From contig NZ_PKUQ01000001.1 in the NCBI RefSeq assembly GCF_002866925.1, positions 434,001 to 498,000 on the forward strand: DNA of 64,000 nucleotides, given 5' to 3'. Made by a program: the position numbers and the translations under genes. Shown in pieces: positions 37,558 through 46,624 of the stretch. A model generated the notes under the pieces. It made no database searches. It was not told the DNA's origin and saw only the letters and a program-made list of their open reading frames with translations. Every line of letters begins with the position of its first letter. The first letter of the stretch is position 1. Source of the DNA: Cohaesibacter celericrescens. GTDB lineage: Bacteria; Pseudomonadota; Alphaproteobacteria; Rhizobiales; Cohaesibacteraceae.

Positions 37558-39065
37558 TCCTCTTTTGAGGGGTCCAGCGCCCCGAAATCATTGGCGACAC
37601 CGGTCTTGGTCACCTTGCGAGGGTCGCTATCAAAGATTAATCCCTCTTTGTCAGCGGCCTTGTAGTGGTCCAAGAAAGCTTGCAGCGTTCGGGCATGGTC
37701 GTTGCCGCGCTCCGCCATTTTTTGTTGTGGCGTTGCAAAGCCGGATCGGACTTCGATCAAGTCCGCCATCACATCCTTCAACGGGTCGATGCTTTCAAAC
37801 ACCGGCCATGTGATCTCTGGACGATACCCCGGCTTGATACCAGCAAACCGTCCAACCAACTTGCCCGTGGCCAGAACAGACCGCCAGCAAGGGCGCACAA
37901 ACTGATGCGCAAGCACTTGCTTTTGAAAGCGCCTGAAATCAAGCCGCGCCTCGATCAGACCTCCGCGCATGGAGGAATAGTTAGCTTGGCTCATATCGCC
38001 GGTGAGCTGCATTTCTGTAATGTTGCCACCGGCTGCAAGACCACGATATTTATGCTTGAGATAGCCAGAGTCCTCAGACGCTGGAGGGGTGAAACTTTCA
38101 ACCTTCAAGTTGCCAGGCAAACCAAAAATGGCCCCGGGTTCCAACAAGCCAACAAGGTCAGAGCCAAGCAGCTTCTGCAAGATGACTTCTTCGTTGGCTT
38201 CCGTTCCCATTGCCTTCGCGACAGCGGCCACATCGTCGCTATCGCCACCGGTCACAAACGCCGCCATGCAAGCCTCGATCGCCTTGCGTTGATCGACTGC
38301 TGTCTCATAATTGTCTGTATCGCGCCAGCGTGTCAGAGACGATGCCAAGGCAGGCACCCCATGCACCTGACCTGGGCGGGTGCGCTCATAAATATGCATG
38401 AATTGATCTGCAGGGACGCGAATGCTTTGCACCCCATAGCGACCAAAATTCACCCGCTCTCCGGGGTGATCCTGAAACAACCAATAAGCAACCCGCCGAC
38501 CGGAGAGATCATATTCAACCCCATTGACGATGCGACCATTTTTGATGTCATCATTCTTGCCGTGGTCAAGATAGTCCGGCTCTATGACTTGGAGCTGCAA
38601 AGGAATATGCAGACCTTCGCGCGGATGGACAGCAATCTGGCGCACCAGCGCCGAACCACTCTCAAAGATCGCACTGGATATAAGCGTTTCCAGACCAGCC
38701 AGATCACTCACACGCTCGGGATCGCATTCATCTGACCAGTTCATCAGATCGTCATAGGCATCATCAACCACACGCGGCATGATGCCATCAGGCCCAACCG
38801 TATTATTCACCCAAACCCGCTGCGCTTTTTCAGCAAACGGATTGTTGCGAATAAGATCACGAGACCGCGCTCTCAAGGTGGCAAGGTCTCGACCAATTTC
38901 CGTGTTGGCTCCGGTTTGTCGCGCATCCCATCCAGCCGTATTGCGGCCATGCTTTGCGCCGTCATAACTTCTGACCCCGTCAAGAGCCAGTCGCGCTCGC
39001 ACTCGGTTGACGCCTGCCAATGGACTGAAATATGACACCGTGCGATCAATGATATTCATTTTCAT
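37554..39065 (-). CDS. phage portal protein, lambda family
   Basis: The 503-residue protein begins MKMNIIDRTVSYFSPLAGVNRVRARLAL. It has family traits of lambda B-type portals: RSRDLIRNNPFAEKAQRVWVNN near the N-terminus, FMHIYERTRPGQVHGVPA in the middle and NYSSMRGGLIEARLDF towards the end. Twelve copies would form the DNA entry ring. It follows gpW and overlaps the protease-capsid gene, the lambda order W-B-C. Confidence 0.9.
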   Translation of the reverse strand: MKMNIIDRTVSYFSPLAGVNRVRARLALDGVRSYDGAKHGRNTAGWDARQTGANTEIGRDLATLRARSRDLIRNNPFAEKAQRVWVNNTVGPDGIMPRVVDDAYDDLMNWSDECDPERVSDLAGLETLISSAIFESGSALVRQIAVHPREGLHIPLQLQVIEPDYLDHGKNDDIKNGRIVNGVEYDLSGRRVAYWLFQDHPGERVNFGRYGVQSIRVPADQFMHIYERTRPGQVHGVPALASSLTRWRDTDNYETAVDQRKAIEACMAAFVTGGDSDDVAAVAKAMGTEANEEVILQKLLGSDLVGLLEPGAIFGLPGNLKVESFTPPASEDSGYLKHKYRGLAAGGNITEMQLTGDMSQANYSSMRGGLIEARLDFRRFQKQVLAHQFVRPCWRSVLATGKLVGRFAGIKPGYRPEITWPVFESIDPLKDVMADLIEVRSGFATPQQKMAERGNDHARTLQAFLDHYKAADKEGLIFDSDPRKVTKTGVANDFGALDPSKED

Positions 39066-39068
39066 AAA

Positions 39069-39275
39069 TCAACCCCGCCGCACCCCAGATAAATAGATAA
39101 CACTCTTCTTCTGCCCCTGAGAGGCAGCAATGTCGCCTTTGATACGGTCTTCGACCTTCATCATCTCAGCCGCAGATTGATAGGTTGTCACGCGGCCATC
39201 GCTGAAAGTGACGGACTTCACCCCGCTTGCGATGGCCTTTTGCAGCCGCGCCAGATCATCGGTTGTATAGGCCAT
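39069..39275 (-). CDS. head-tail joining protein gpW family
   Basis: The 68-residue protein (MAYTTDDLARLQKAIASGVK) matches the short gpW-like family, with VTFSDGRVTTYQSAAEMMK. gpW closes the filled head and prepares it for tail joining. It lies between the large terminase and portal genes, as in lambda. Confidence 0.88.
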   Translation of the reverse strand: MAYTTDDLARLQKAIASGVKSVTFSDGRVTTYQSAAEMMKVEDRIKGDIAASQGQKKSVIYLSGVRRG

Positions 39276-39315
39276 TCCATTCTCCTGTGTTTCGCGATCA
39301 TGAAAGGCAAAACAA

Positions 39316-41472
39316 TTAGCGATTTCTCAAAAAGTTGGGGTTGCGCTGCAGCTTCATGCGAGCGGGTCTTTGGCTTCCAGCCGTTGCTTGAGCTGGCGCT
39401 GGCTTCGCTTCCGCTTCAGGCTTTTCAACCGGCTCAATTCTCACCGCCAACAGATTGAAAGGCGCTGTCTGCGCCCATGATGGCGGGTTGCTCCAGTCGA
39501 TTTTTTCAGCACCCAAAACGATTGTCTCTGCGCGACCGTAGCAAGCCAGATCAAGCGCCTCGTTGGCTCGAGACCCAGCCTTCTTTTCCCACCCCTTCTT
39601 GGCGGTTTTTTTCTCTGCGCTCAGTTCTTCAAACACAGCATCGGGCAGATGCACCGACAAATGATATTTGTTGGGCCCTGCATCTTCACGCAACAGGGAT
39701 GCAGACACGGCATCCTTCAAGGATCCTCGCGAGACAAACAACAACGGAATATCGCTGGCTACCTTTCGGCCTTTAGCCGCACTTTCAGGGTATGATATCT
39801 CCGCCCGTTTTGCGCGGTCATTGGAGGCCCCCTTGACCAACTGAAACCGCTTATGCAATCCAGTTGGTAACGGATCTTTGCCCGCCTTCAATTTGCGCCA
39901 AAACTTGTACGCGTTGTCCGCGACACCGGCTTCACCACCGGAATCACATGCGATGCGAATTGGCTTCAAAGCAAAGCCAGTGCCATCGACCTCATATTGA
40001 CGATCAAACAGCGGCAGCAAAGCATCCCAATCCTCTGCATAAAGAGGAGGCTTGATCGATCGGTCATCATCCCCAGGCGCACTGGATGGCGGGTTGACGA
40101 TATCAAATCGGTCGATACACCAGCGCTCAAGGTTCGGACCCCATGCATCGGCCTGACCAACAAAAGCACCCTTCTGCACATCAAGCTGGATGGTGATAAA
40201 GCGCGTGTCTTTTGGCGCAATCTTAAGCGGATAATCCTCGGCCAAAGCTTTCAATTTTTCGACGGTCAGTTCATCTTCATCGGACAACCCACCCGGCAAA
40301 TACGGCTTACCCTGATCAACAGTAACCGTCGCCTTGAGCGATGAATCGTCACCTGTTTTTTCCAAATGCGCCTTTGCAATCAGATAGCGATAGACCAGCT
40401 CTGACCAGTTCTGAAATGTTGCACATGGCCCTTTTAACCAATAAGACACCGCATCAGTGTCTTTGATTTTCGGATCATCGATCGTAACAAGCGTCCCGTC
40501 ACTCGCCTCATGTAGCCATTGGCCTTTGAGGTTGAGATCATACTTAAGGGACGGATCAATTATCTCGCCGCAACAAGGGCACTGCATGACCACATTAGCT
40601 CTCGCTTCTTCCGGAGAAACGTCCTGCGGATATTTCAGATCGTCAAAGTCTGGCTCGAATGCCTGCTGGCAATCCTCATGCGGACAAGTCCAATAATACC
40701 TCGCCCGTGTGCCGGTGTTATATTCAGCCAGCCCACCCTCACACGGAGGTGCTTCATGCGCGGTTTGCGGTCTCCATGTCTCATCAAGAATGGGTTTGCC
40801 TGGTGAACACTCCAGCGCGGCCATGCCCTGCGACCCGAATGTCTGGGTACGCTTGCGCATCATCGCAAATGGCGAGCCCTCTTTTCCCACATCCATCGGC
40901 ATGCGGTCGTAATCGATCGCCGCGATAAAGGGCCAATCCGATCCAGACAAGTGAGGAACCGTGGGCCACCCCATCGTGACCGACGCGCCGTTGTTAAATC
41001 TTTTGTGTTTGAGCGTGCTATCTCGGCGACTTGTTCCAAGACGGCGCTTGATCTCCGGTGATGCTTCGATCATCACATCAAGTTTTTTTTCTGAAAACTC
41101 ATCTGCCGTAGTCTCGGTCATGTGGATGAGTTTCATTGGCAGAGGGCTGCATATAATCCGATGCGCCACGGCATTCAAAATCAATCCTTCTGTTTTGATG
41201 GTTCTGGCTGGGCCGATAAAAATCATCGCGGTAAAGCGACGGCTACCCATCATATTCATGGGCTCGACCAAATATGGCGCATCTTCATGCCGCCATGGTC
41301 CGTTATAGGCACCGCCAGAGACGCGCCGAAATTCGACAGCAGCATCAGCAACACTCATCCGCATCGGTGGACGTGCTGCATCGATCACATCGGCGATGAT
41401 CTCATAGGGCTGGACATAAGGAGGGACTGCCCCCTTACTACGATGGTAGTTTGGGATCCCCCGATCTGGCAT
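39316..41472 (-). CDS. terminase large subunit, lambda GpA family
   Basis: The product from ATG 41470-41472 is 718 residues. The ATPase region contains the variant Walker A GPARTIKTEG and a probable Walker B FIAAIDYDRMP. The nuclease half includes FITIQLDVQKGAFVG and acidic positions near ACDSGGEAG. This family cuts cos ends and packages DNA. The frame above 41472 overlaps the small subunit gene. The C-terminal tail is Pro/Ala/Lys rich. Confidence 0.9.
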   Translation of the reverse strand: MPDRGIPNYHRSKGAVPPYVQPYEIIADVIDAARPPMRMSVADAAVEFRRVSGGAYNGPWRHEDAPYLVEPMNMMGSRRFTAMIFIGPARTIKTEGLILNAVAHRIICSPLPMKLIHMTETTADEFSEKKLDVMIEASPEIKRRLGTSRRDSTLKHKRFNNGASVTMGWPTVPHLSGSDWPFIAAIDYDRMPMDVGKEGSPFAMMRKRTQTFGSQGMAALECSPGKPILDETWRPQTAHEAPPCEGGLAEYNTGTRARYYWTCPHEDCQQAFEPDFDDLKYPQDVSPEEARANVVMQCPCCGEIIDPSLKYDLNLKGQWLHEASDGTLVTIDDPKIKDTDAVSYWLKGPCATFQNWSELVYRYLIAKAHLEKTGDDSSLKATVTVDQGKPYLPGGLSDEDELTVEKLKALAEDYPLKIAPKDTRFITIQLDVQKGAFVGQADAWGPNLERWCIDRFDIVNPPSSAPGDDDRSIKPPLYAEDWDALLPLFDRQYEVDGTGFALKPIRIACDSGGEAGVADNAYKFWRKLKAGKDPLPTGLHKRFQLVKGASNDRAKRAEISYPESAAKGRKVASDIPLLFVSRGSLKDAVSASLLREDAGPNKYHLSVHLPDAVFEELSAEKKTAKKGWEKKAGSRANEALDLACYGRAETIVLGAEKIDWSNPPSWAQTAPFNLLAVRIEPVEKPEAEAKPAPAQATAGSQRPARMKLQRNPNFLRNR

Positions 41473-42049
41473 TGAGCTTGGCTCCCAAACTTTTCTCGAC
41501 CTTGTCTGCCGATTCCTGCAACATGGCATCACATGCCGCAGCAGCCTTCTCCACCTGGTCTGGTTTCAATCCGCATTCGCGGGCAAGTCGGTCAGGCAAA
41601 ATACCCAAACCGTCTCGGTAAACTTGCAAAACTTCAATCATCATATTGACGACGCTGGACCGCATCATCATTTCGCCGCGTTCACGCGCCAGCGCCATAT
41701 ATTCGCGCTCGGCGGCAAACAGGTCTTTCTTCTGTTTTTCAGTGAGACCGGCATGAGGATCTGATTCATCCTTGCCAAGCAAGGCAAGGCTCATTTGCCG
41801 AACGGCAGCCTTCCGTTGTTCATCTTCCGAACGCTCGATATCTTTGCGCTCGGAGATCCAAGCAAAGCAAGCTGACAACTGAAATTCGTAAGAGCGACCG
41901 TTACTGCCCTCGGTAATAACGGGCATTCCAGACTTGCGATATGTGTCGATGGTTGGAGGCGAAACCTGCAGCGCGTCGGCCAACATTTCTCGGTTGAGCA
42001 CAACATCATCAACACCGTCAGGCAGTGGATACTTTGCTATGTCAACCAT
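41438..42049 (-). CDS. terminase small subunit, Nu1/DUF1441-like
   Basis: The 203-residue protein has an N-terminal winged-helix region (LNREMLADALQVSPPTIDTY) fit for binding cos, then a helical middle and a C-terminal part for contact with the large subunit. It overlaps the large subunit start by about 35 bases and lies about 75 bases from a candidate cos sequence. Confidence 0.8.
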   Translation of the reverse strand: MVDIAKYPLPDGVDDVVLNREMLADALQVSPPTIDTYRKSGMPVITEGSNGRSYEFQLSACFAWISERKDIERSEDEQRKAAVRQMSLALLGKDESDPHAGLTEKQKKDLFAAEREYMALARERGEMMMRSSVVNMMIEVLQVYRDGLGILPDRLARECGLKPDQVEKAAAACDAMLQESADKVEKSLGAKLNARSGDPKLPS

Positions 42050-42124
42050 TCTAAAACCTAAATCATAAACAAAAACAACATCCTAAGACCACCAATAGAC
42101 CGTATCAACGAACACAACACGCTA

Positions 42125-42133
42125 CGCCGCCCC
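42125..42133 (-). other. candidate cos site
   Basis: Read on the minus strand the sequence is GGGGCGGCG, nine bases identical to the region around the lambda cohesive end (overhang GGGCGGCGACCT). It lies 76 bases upstream of the small terminase gene, the right place for cos. The match is short and end structure cannot be seen in an integrated prophage, so this is only a candidate. Confidence 0.45.
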
Positions 42134-42205
42134 CTATTGCTTTTGGTTAGCCAGGAAGGACCCAAGTTTTCACATGACTTTGGGGAACGCCCACCCAAAA
42201 GAAAA

Positions 42206-42236
42206 CCGCCCTTAAGAGGATTAACTCTCAGGGCGG
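42206..42236 (-). terminator. terminator between replication and late genes
   Basis: CCGCCCT (42206-42212) and AGGGCGG (42230-42236) form a 7-bp stem. On the minus strand it is followed by TTTTCTTTT. It would separate the replication genes from the late operon, whose promoter should then lie in 42050-42200. On the plus strand CTTTT follows, so it could act in both directions. Confidence 0.75.
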
Positions 42237-42268
42237 CTTTTGCTGGTTTTTTGTTCGCTGTCATCGTG

Positions 42269-43009
42269 TCAAATGCTCAGCTCCAAGTCAATTACCTTTT
42301 TCAATCGCATGGCCGGTTTTGTGTGGGCAGGAGCGAAAGCGCGTTGAAATATCTGGACTTTCCAGCTTTTGAGTTTTGGCATTTCCTGTGAAATAAACCC
42401 GATGCCAACCTTCCAGAGGTCATAATGCTCGAGTAAATGCAGATCCAGCTCGGCGGTTTGATCAAAGATCACTTCGCAGGCTTGCCCGTGATGGCACACC
42501 CGACCGTCTGGATGACGAACCTTGCGCCTTGACCGCTCGGCCAATCTTTCACCCGTATCCCAATCCCAATAACTCATCATCACCGCGCCGCCTCTGCCCC
42601 GCATAGGCTGGATCGTGCCAGCATCCAGCGTTGGCCGCTCAGGCGTGCGACCGGCTTGCGCATGTTCGACGATCAAACCAGCCGCGACTTGCCCATCCAG
42701 CCCAAGCTTGGCCAAACGACACACCACACCATGCACGGCCAGCGCGTCCTGATGTGGCTCGGTGATCGAATGCCCACCACCGTCGACATGAGTGCCCAGC
42801 TCGTTCAATCGCTCAAGCCCTGCCAAGCTGTTGCCACCCGCCAGATAGCGCCGATCATCCACCGTATCGCCATCCTGATAGACCCGCTGGTCACGATAGG
42901 CCCACTCAAGCAACGCCAATAGGCCGATGGCCCGCACTTCCCGCTTGTCAGCCTGATCATAGCGGATGTTGAGATTGTAGGTTGCGCTCTGTGCCAGTCC
43001 GATTGCCAT
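42269..43009 (-). CDS. conserved phage protein of unknown function
   Basis: The 246-residue protein (MAIGLAQSATYNLNIRYDQA) has no recognised domain. It has a central cysteine/histidine stretch (GRVCHHGQACEVIFD) and a basic C-terminus. It lies between the iteron cluster and the terminator, after the helicase gene, so a replication or regulatory (antitermination-like) job is possible. Confidence 0.6.
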   Translation of the reverse strand: MAIGLAQSATYNLNIRYDQADKREVRAIGLLALLEWAYRDQRVYQDGDTVDDRRYLAGGNSLAGLERLNELGTHVDGGGHSITEPHQDALAVHGVVCRLAKLGLDGQVAAGLIVEHAQAGRTPERPTLDAGTIQPMRGRGGAVMMSYWDWDTGERLAERSRRKVRHPDGRVCHHGQACEVIFDQTAELDLHLLEHYDLWKVGIGFISQEMPKLKSWKVQIFQRAFAPAHTKPAMRLKKVIDLELSI

Positions 43010-43053
43010 TGTCCTGCCCTTTCGAATGTCTGTTGGTGGTGACCCGCCCTCTT

Positions 43054-43336
43054 GCGAGGGTTGCGATAGTTCTGCGAGGGTCTAAGCCAAACCCTCGCGG
43101 GTATTTTATTAATTAATTCAGATAGTTATCTAACCCTTGCGAGGGTAGCGATAGTTATAGTCTCTATAAACGCATGAGAAATCTTTTCTAATTCCATTCC
43201 CCGCACCCCTCATATGCATATGCGCGCGTGAACTATCGCAACCCTCGCAGCATCGGCGTAAAGCATTGGAAATGCGCACCTTTTCCTATGCGATAGTTTA
43301 CGCCAAACCCTCGCATGACCCTCGCGCAACCCTCGC
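43054..43336. repeat. iteron cluster with AT-rich stretch, candidate replication origin
   Basis: The region holds repeats of GCGAGGGTT in both directions: the 18-base GCGAGGGTTGCGATAGTT at 43054-43071, one mismatch copy at 43139-43156 and an exact inverted copy at 43231-43248, plus shorter copies at 43074-43082, 43090-43098, 43306-43314, 43318-43325 and 43328-43336. An AT-rich run lies at 43101-43130. It is next to the primase-helicase gene and holds no good gene. Confidence 0.7.
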
Positions 43337-43411
43337 ATAATTGGCCCCGATCCAGCCTGCACCCGTTCACATTTGGCGCACACTGGCATCCCATGGGTGG
43401 GTGTGGGCGGG

Positions 43412-45076
43412 TTAGTGGTCCTTGTTGTGGTGCGGAAATTCGTCTTCATAGGAAATCTCCTCGGGCAGTTGGATTTTGACATTGATATATTTGCGGATGC
43501 GTCCATTGACCTTCTCGATGCCCTTCTTGGGCAGCTCGCGCCCGAACAGGGTGGAGGAGAATATCTTCACCCCAGAGGCCCGACACCACGTCTCATAGGC
43601 TTTGTACATGGCTGAGCCGGTCACCTCGCTCAGAGGCTTTCCCTCGTCATCAGGCGGCACATGGACCACACAGGCGTCGATAAAATTCTGTATCGGGTCC
43701 ATTTCGGATTTATAGCTATTGGTCAAATCCGAGATGCTGCTTGGCACCTGCAAACCTTCATTGACATAGATGGACAACCCCTCCAGCAACCAGTTGAGGA
43801 TGCCCGATCGCTCGGCGTCAAATTCGGCCAACACCTCGGCCATAGGGCGCTTTTCCGCCTCTGATATGGTCACGTCCCACGGCACGATCAGCAACCGCCG
43901 CCATATGCCCCAGTCGGTGCCGGTGATGTAAGGCATGTCGTTGCCGCTCATCACCGCCTTGAAGATTGGAACCAGATCAAAGAAGCCCTGATGCAACAGC
44001 CGCACTTTCATCGGCTCGCCACCCGTCAGACCCTTGATGAGATCCTCTTTCACCGATTGCCCCTTGGGCAGCTCGGACACACGCACCAACCGGATGCCCA
44101 CCAAGGTGGCGAGATCCGGCGTTGCCTGGTCACCACGGCGCTGGCCGGTGCCAGAAACAGACTCGGGGTTGAGCTGACCGGCATAGGCCCCCATCAACCG
44201 GCAGATAGCCTCGGTCAATGTCGATTTGCCGTTGGCCCCCTTGCCATAGTTGTAAATCAGCTTCTGCTCATCGGTCAGACCAGTCAGGCCATAGCCAAAA
44301 TACACCTGCAAGAATGTCCGCCTGTCTTCATCGGGCTGAAATCTTTCGAGAAAGGCTTTCCACTTCGGGCAATCTGCACTGGGGTCATAGACCACGGGCG
44401 CGCATTTACTGATGCGCATATCGCGATCATGCTCGACCAGTTTCATATCCAGCACCGGCCCTTCCATCGGGTCTTTGATGCGCTTGAAAACCAGCGTGCC
44501 ATTCAGGCAATTGAACACCATCGGGTCCGCATCCAGCGCCTCTGGCCCCACAGTTATGTGCGGTGCGGCTTGCTTCACCATGCCCATCAGCTTGCCATTG
44601 TTGCCCGAACTAAGGGCATATTTGCGCCGCCCCGCCCGTCTGCTTTGCACCTTGGAGCGGACCGCTTCTGCCTCTTTGATCTTGAGCTTGTCTTCCTCAC
44701 TCATGTCGTCACTAACGGTCACCTTGCGCGCCTCATCGAGCGCCAATTGTTCCCATGGTTCGATTGCAATGAAGTTGGCTTCCTGCTCGATCAGCTTGGC
44801 GGTCTTCTGCGCAAATATCGCCACCTGTTCCTCGCCGCCGGTCAGTTGCCAGTGGGTACCAGACCATTGATGAAAGCCGTGCTCACGCACGTTCAAAATG
44901 CCGTCGCCAAAGTGACAGATAAGCCGCAAGGCGTTGCCTATGTCGTTCTGATCCAGCGTGGCGCAATGGGCGATCTTGTTGTCGTTGGAGGCCAGCGGTG
45001 GCTGGGCCTCACGCTCGGCAGCATCAAGGCTGTCTCGAATTTGATCATCAGGCAGAGGCTTCTTGTTGTCAGTCAT
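43412..45076 (-). CDS. D5/P4-type primase-helicase ATPase
   Basis: The product (about 554 residues from ATG 45074-45076) has an N-terminal D5_N-like region (HFGDGILNVREHGFHQWSG) and a superfamily 3 helicase core with Walker A GKGANGKSTLTEA, then GLTGGEPMKVRLLHQG and GNDMPYITGTDWGIWRR. It would open the origin. AAGGAGG before the ATG supports this start over the frame beginning at 45103. It overlaps the primase gene by 8 bases and ends near the iteron cluster. Confidence 0.88.
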   Translation of the reverse strand: MTDNKKPLPDDQIRDSLDAAEREAQPPLASNDNKIAHCATLDQNDIGNALRLICHFGDGILNVREHGFHQWSGTHWQLTGGEEQVAIFAQKTAKLIEQEANFIAIEPWEQLALDEARKVTVSDDMSEEDKLKIKEAEAVRSKVQSRRAGRRKYALSSGNNGKLMGMVKQAAPHITVGPEALDADPMVFNCLNGTLVFKRIKDPMEGPVLDMKLVEHDRDMRISKCAPVVYDPSADCPKWKAFLERFQPDEDRRTFLQVYFGYGLTGLTDEQKLIYNYGKGANGKSTLTEAICRLMGAYAGQLNPESVSGTGQRRGDQATPDLATLVGIRLVRVSELPKGQSVKEDLIKGLTGGEPMKVRLLHQGFFDLVPIFKAVMSGNDMPYITGTDWGIWRRLLIVPWDVTISEAEKRPMAEVLAEFDAERSGILNWLLEGLSIYVNEGLQVPSSISDLTNSYKSEMDPIQNFIDACVVHVPPDDEGKPLSEVTGSAMYKAYETWCRASGVKIFSSTLFGRELPKKGIEKVNGRIRKYINVKIQLPEEISYEDEFPHHNKDH

Positions 45077-46337
45077 TCCCCGCACCTCCTTGAATTGATT
45101 CACCGTTCGAACTCGACGCTTCAGCGGGCCGATGGACGCTCTCGTTCATTGCCTTGCAATGCTCGGCGGTGTCCGCCTTGCGGACTTGCCTGCCGTAATC
45201 ATTCAAATCTTGCCTGCCGTCCGGCCACAGCTGACCAGCAGAACGGCCCTCATACCGGATGCGTCGTGTGGTCATGTCCAGATACGCCCGAAGGCTGGCC
45301 AGATCCTTTGTGTCGCCATCGGCGATCAAAATCTCTTTGCTGCACTCTGCCGGCACATGCATCCGCAGGCTGGACCAATCTGGCACCAAGGCAGGCAACA
45401 GGCGCAACGCGTCATCGGGATGTGGGGTGCGGGGAGCATCGGGGTGGAAGCGTCCGGTCAGATTGCCCAACGTACCGGCCACCCAGCCCGCCTTGCCCAA
45501 TCGGGTGATTTCACCAACCGTCTCGATGCCCTCACCCACATACATCGTGGGTGCTGGCGGCGTCAGCCTGATCGAGCAACCAAGGAAAGGCCCGCGGATC
45601 TTTTTGGCTGGCAGCTTCTCAGCCTTGCCATCGATGAGCGCCTCAATCACCGCCTTGCCCGATCCGTCCGGCAAAAGCCAGGTCATATGCACAGCACTGA
45701 AATGCCCGCAACGGTCTTGAAACGCGGCCAGCATCGCAGGGCCGGAATGGACAATGCGAAAGACGTCCTTTTCCACTTCTTCCCAATAAGGCAAATCAGC
45801 GGTGAAGCGCAGGCAAGGCACATCGACGTTAAAACCCGCCAGATCGCGCCCCTCGACCATATAGGTCTCGGCGATTGTGCCCTTGGCGCTCACACCAGCA
45901 GCAAAGATTTGGCGGGCTTTAAGCTGGCTTTTGGCCGCACTCTTCTTCGCTTCCTCATCCCTTGCCGCTTGGCGGGCCTTGGCCTCATCACTCATCTTTT
46001 GGCGCACCGGCGCCGACAAAGACTCGCGCTTGCCGCCCAGCATTTCCATAGCTTCGTTAAAGTCAGCCGCCCCACAAAAATGCATCATCCAGTCGACAGG
46101 GCTAAACCAACGCTCGTTCAGTTCGCAGCCGGTCGAATAGCAGTGATAAAGATTGCTGGACGGATTCATCACAAAGCTTGCGCCTCGATCGCGGTGCGCA
46201 GGGTTCGGACAGCGGCCAGACATCAACGCCCCAGCCTTCTTGAGCCGCGTATGGGCACCAATCGCGCCAACCAGATCAAACTCTGCCTTGGCGCGGGTGA
46301 CAACTTCATCGGGGTAGCGCATGCGAGGGGACGTCAT
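45069..46337 (-). CDS. CHC2 zinc-finger / Toprim DNA primase
   Basis: The 422-residue protein begins with a CHC2-type zinc finger (GRCPNPAHRDRG and LYHCYSTGC), followed by a Toprim-type domain with VGEGIETVGEITRLG and acidic LIADGDTKD. Together with the D5-type helicase it makes a split primase-helicase pair. It overlaps its neighbours on both sides, showing tight coupling. Confidence 0.87.
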   Translation of the reverse strand: MTSPRMRYPDEVVTRAKAEFDLVGAIGAHTRLKKAGALMSGRCPNPAHRDRGASFVMNPSSNLYHCYSTGCELNERWFSPVDWMMHFCGAADFNEAMEMLGGKRESLSAPVRQKMSDEAKARQAARDEEAKKSAAKSQLKARQIFAAGVSAKGTIAETYMVEGRDLAGFNVDVPCLRFTADLPYWEEVEKDVFRIVHSGPAMLAAFQDRCGHFSAVHMTWLLPDGSGKAVIEALIDGKAEKLPAKKIRGPFLGCSIRLTPPAPTMYVGEGIETVGEITRLGKAGWVAGTLGNLTGRFHPDAPRTPHPDDALRLLPALVPDWSSLRMHVPAECSKEILIADGDTKDLASLRAYLDMTTRRIRYEGRSAGQLWPDGRQDLNDYGRQVRKADTAEHCKAMNESVHRPAEASSSNGESIQGGAGND

Positions 46338-46624
46338 CAGAACAGCCCTCCCTGCTCTGGGTTTTCAACGAGCACAGGGCGCTCAGCCGCATCTTTGGCC
46401 TTTGCCTGCTCACGGGCCCGATCTCGTAATTGCAAATATTGAGCGCGATGGGTGGAACAGAACCACAGTTGACTGAGCGCACCTTTGCCAGACGCGGGCA
46501 TGAAACCAAAATCACCCCAGCTTGAGCAGCCCTGCGCCATGCACCAATGTTCCACATGCGGGCTGGACCCATCGTCCTTTGGCGCTTTGGAAGGATCAAT
46601 TTTGAGAGTGCTGGAGTCAGTCAT
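46337..46624 (-). CDS. small zinc-binding-like phage protein
   Basis: The 95-residue product (MTDSSTLKIDPSKAPKDDG) contains WCMAQGCSSWGDFG and WFCSTHRAQY, a Cys/His set that could bind zinc. It overlaps the methyltransferase stop and the primase start. Function is unknown. Confidence 0.7.
   Translation of the reverse strand: MTDSSTLKIDPSKAPKDDGSSPHVEHWCMAQGCSSWGDFGFMPASGKGALSQLWFCSTHRAQYLQLRDRAREQAKAKDAAERPVLVENPEQGGLF

Noticed and set aside
42058-42264. 68-residue minus-strand open frame upstream of the small terminase gene
   Set aside because: It runs through a clear terminator hairpin and the candidate cos sequence, has no domain, and has composition like translated non-coding DNA.
43054-43336. 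CRISPR array
   Set aside because: Repeats are short, occur in both directions and have irregular spacing; no cas genes are present.
43210-43506. 98-residue open frame across the iteron region
   Set aside because: It overlaps the repeats and the end of the helicase gene, and its sequence is repeat-derived.
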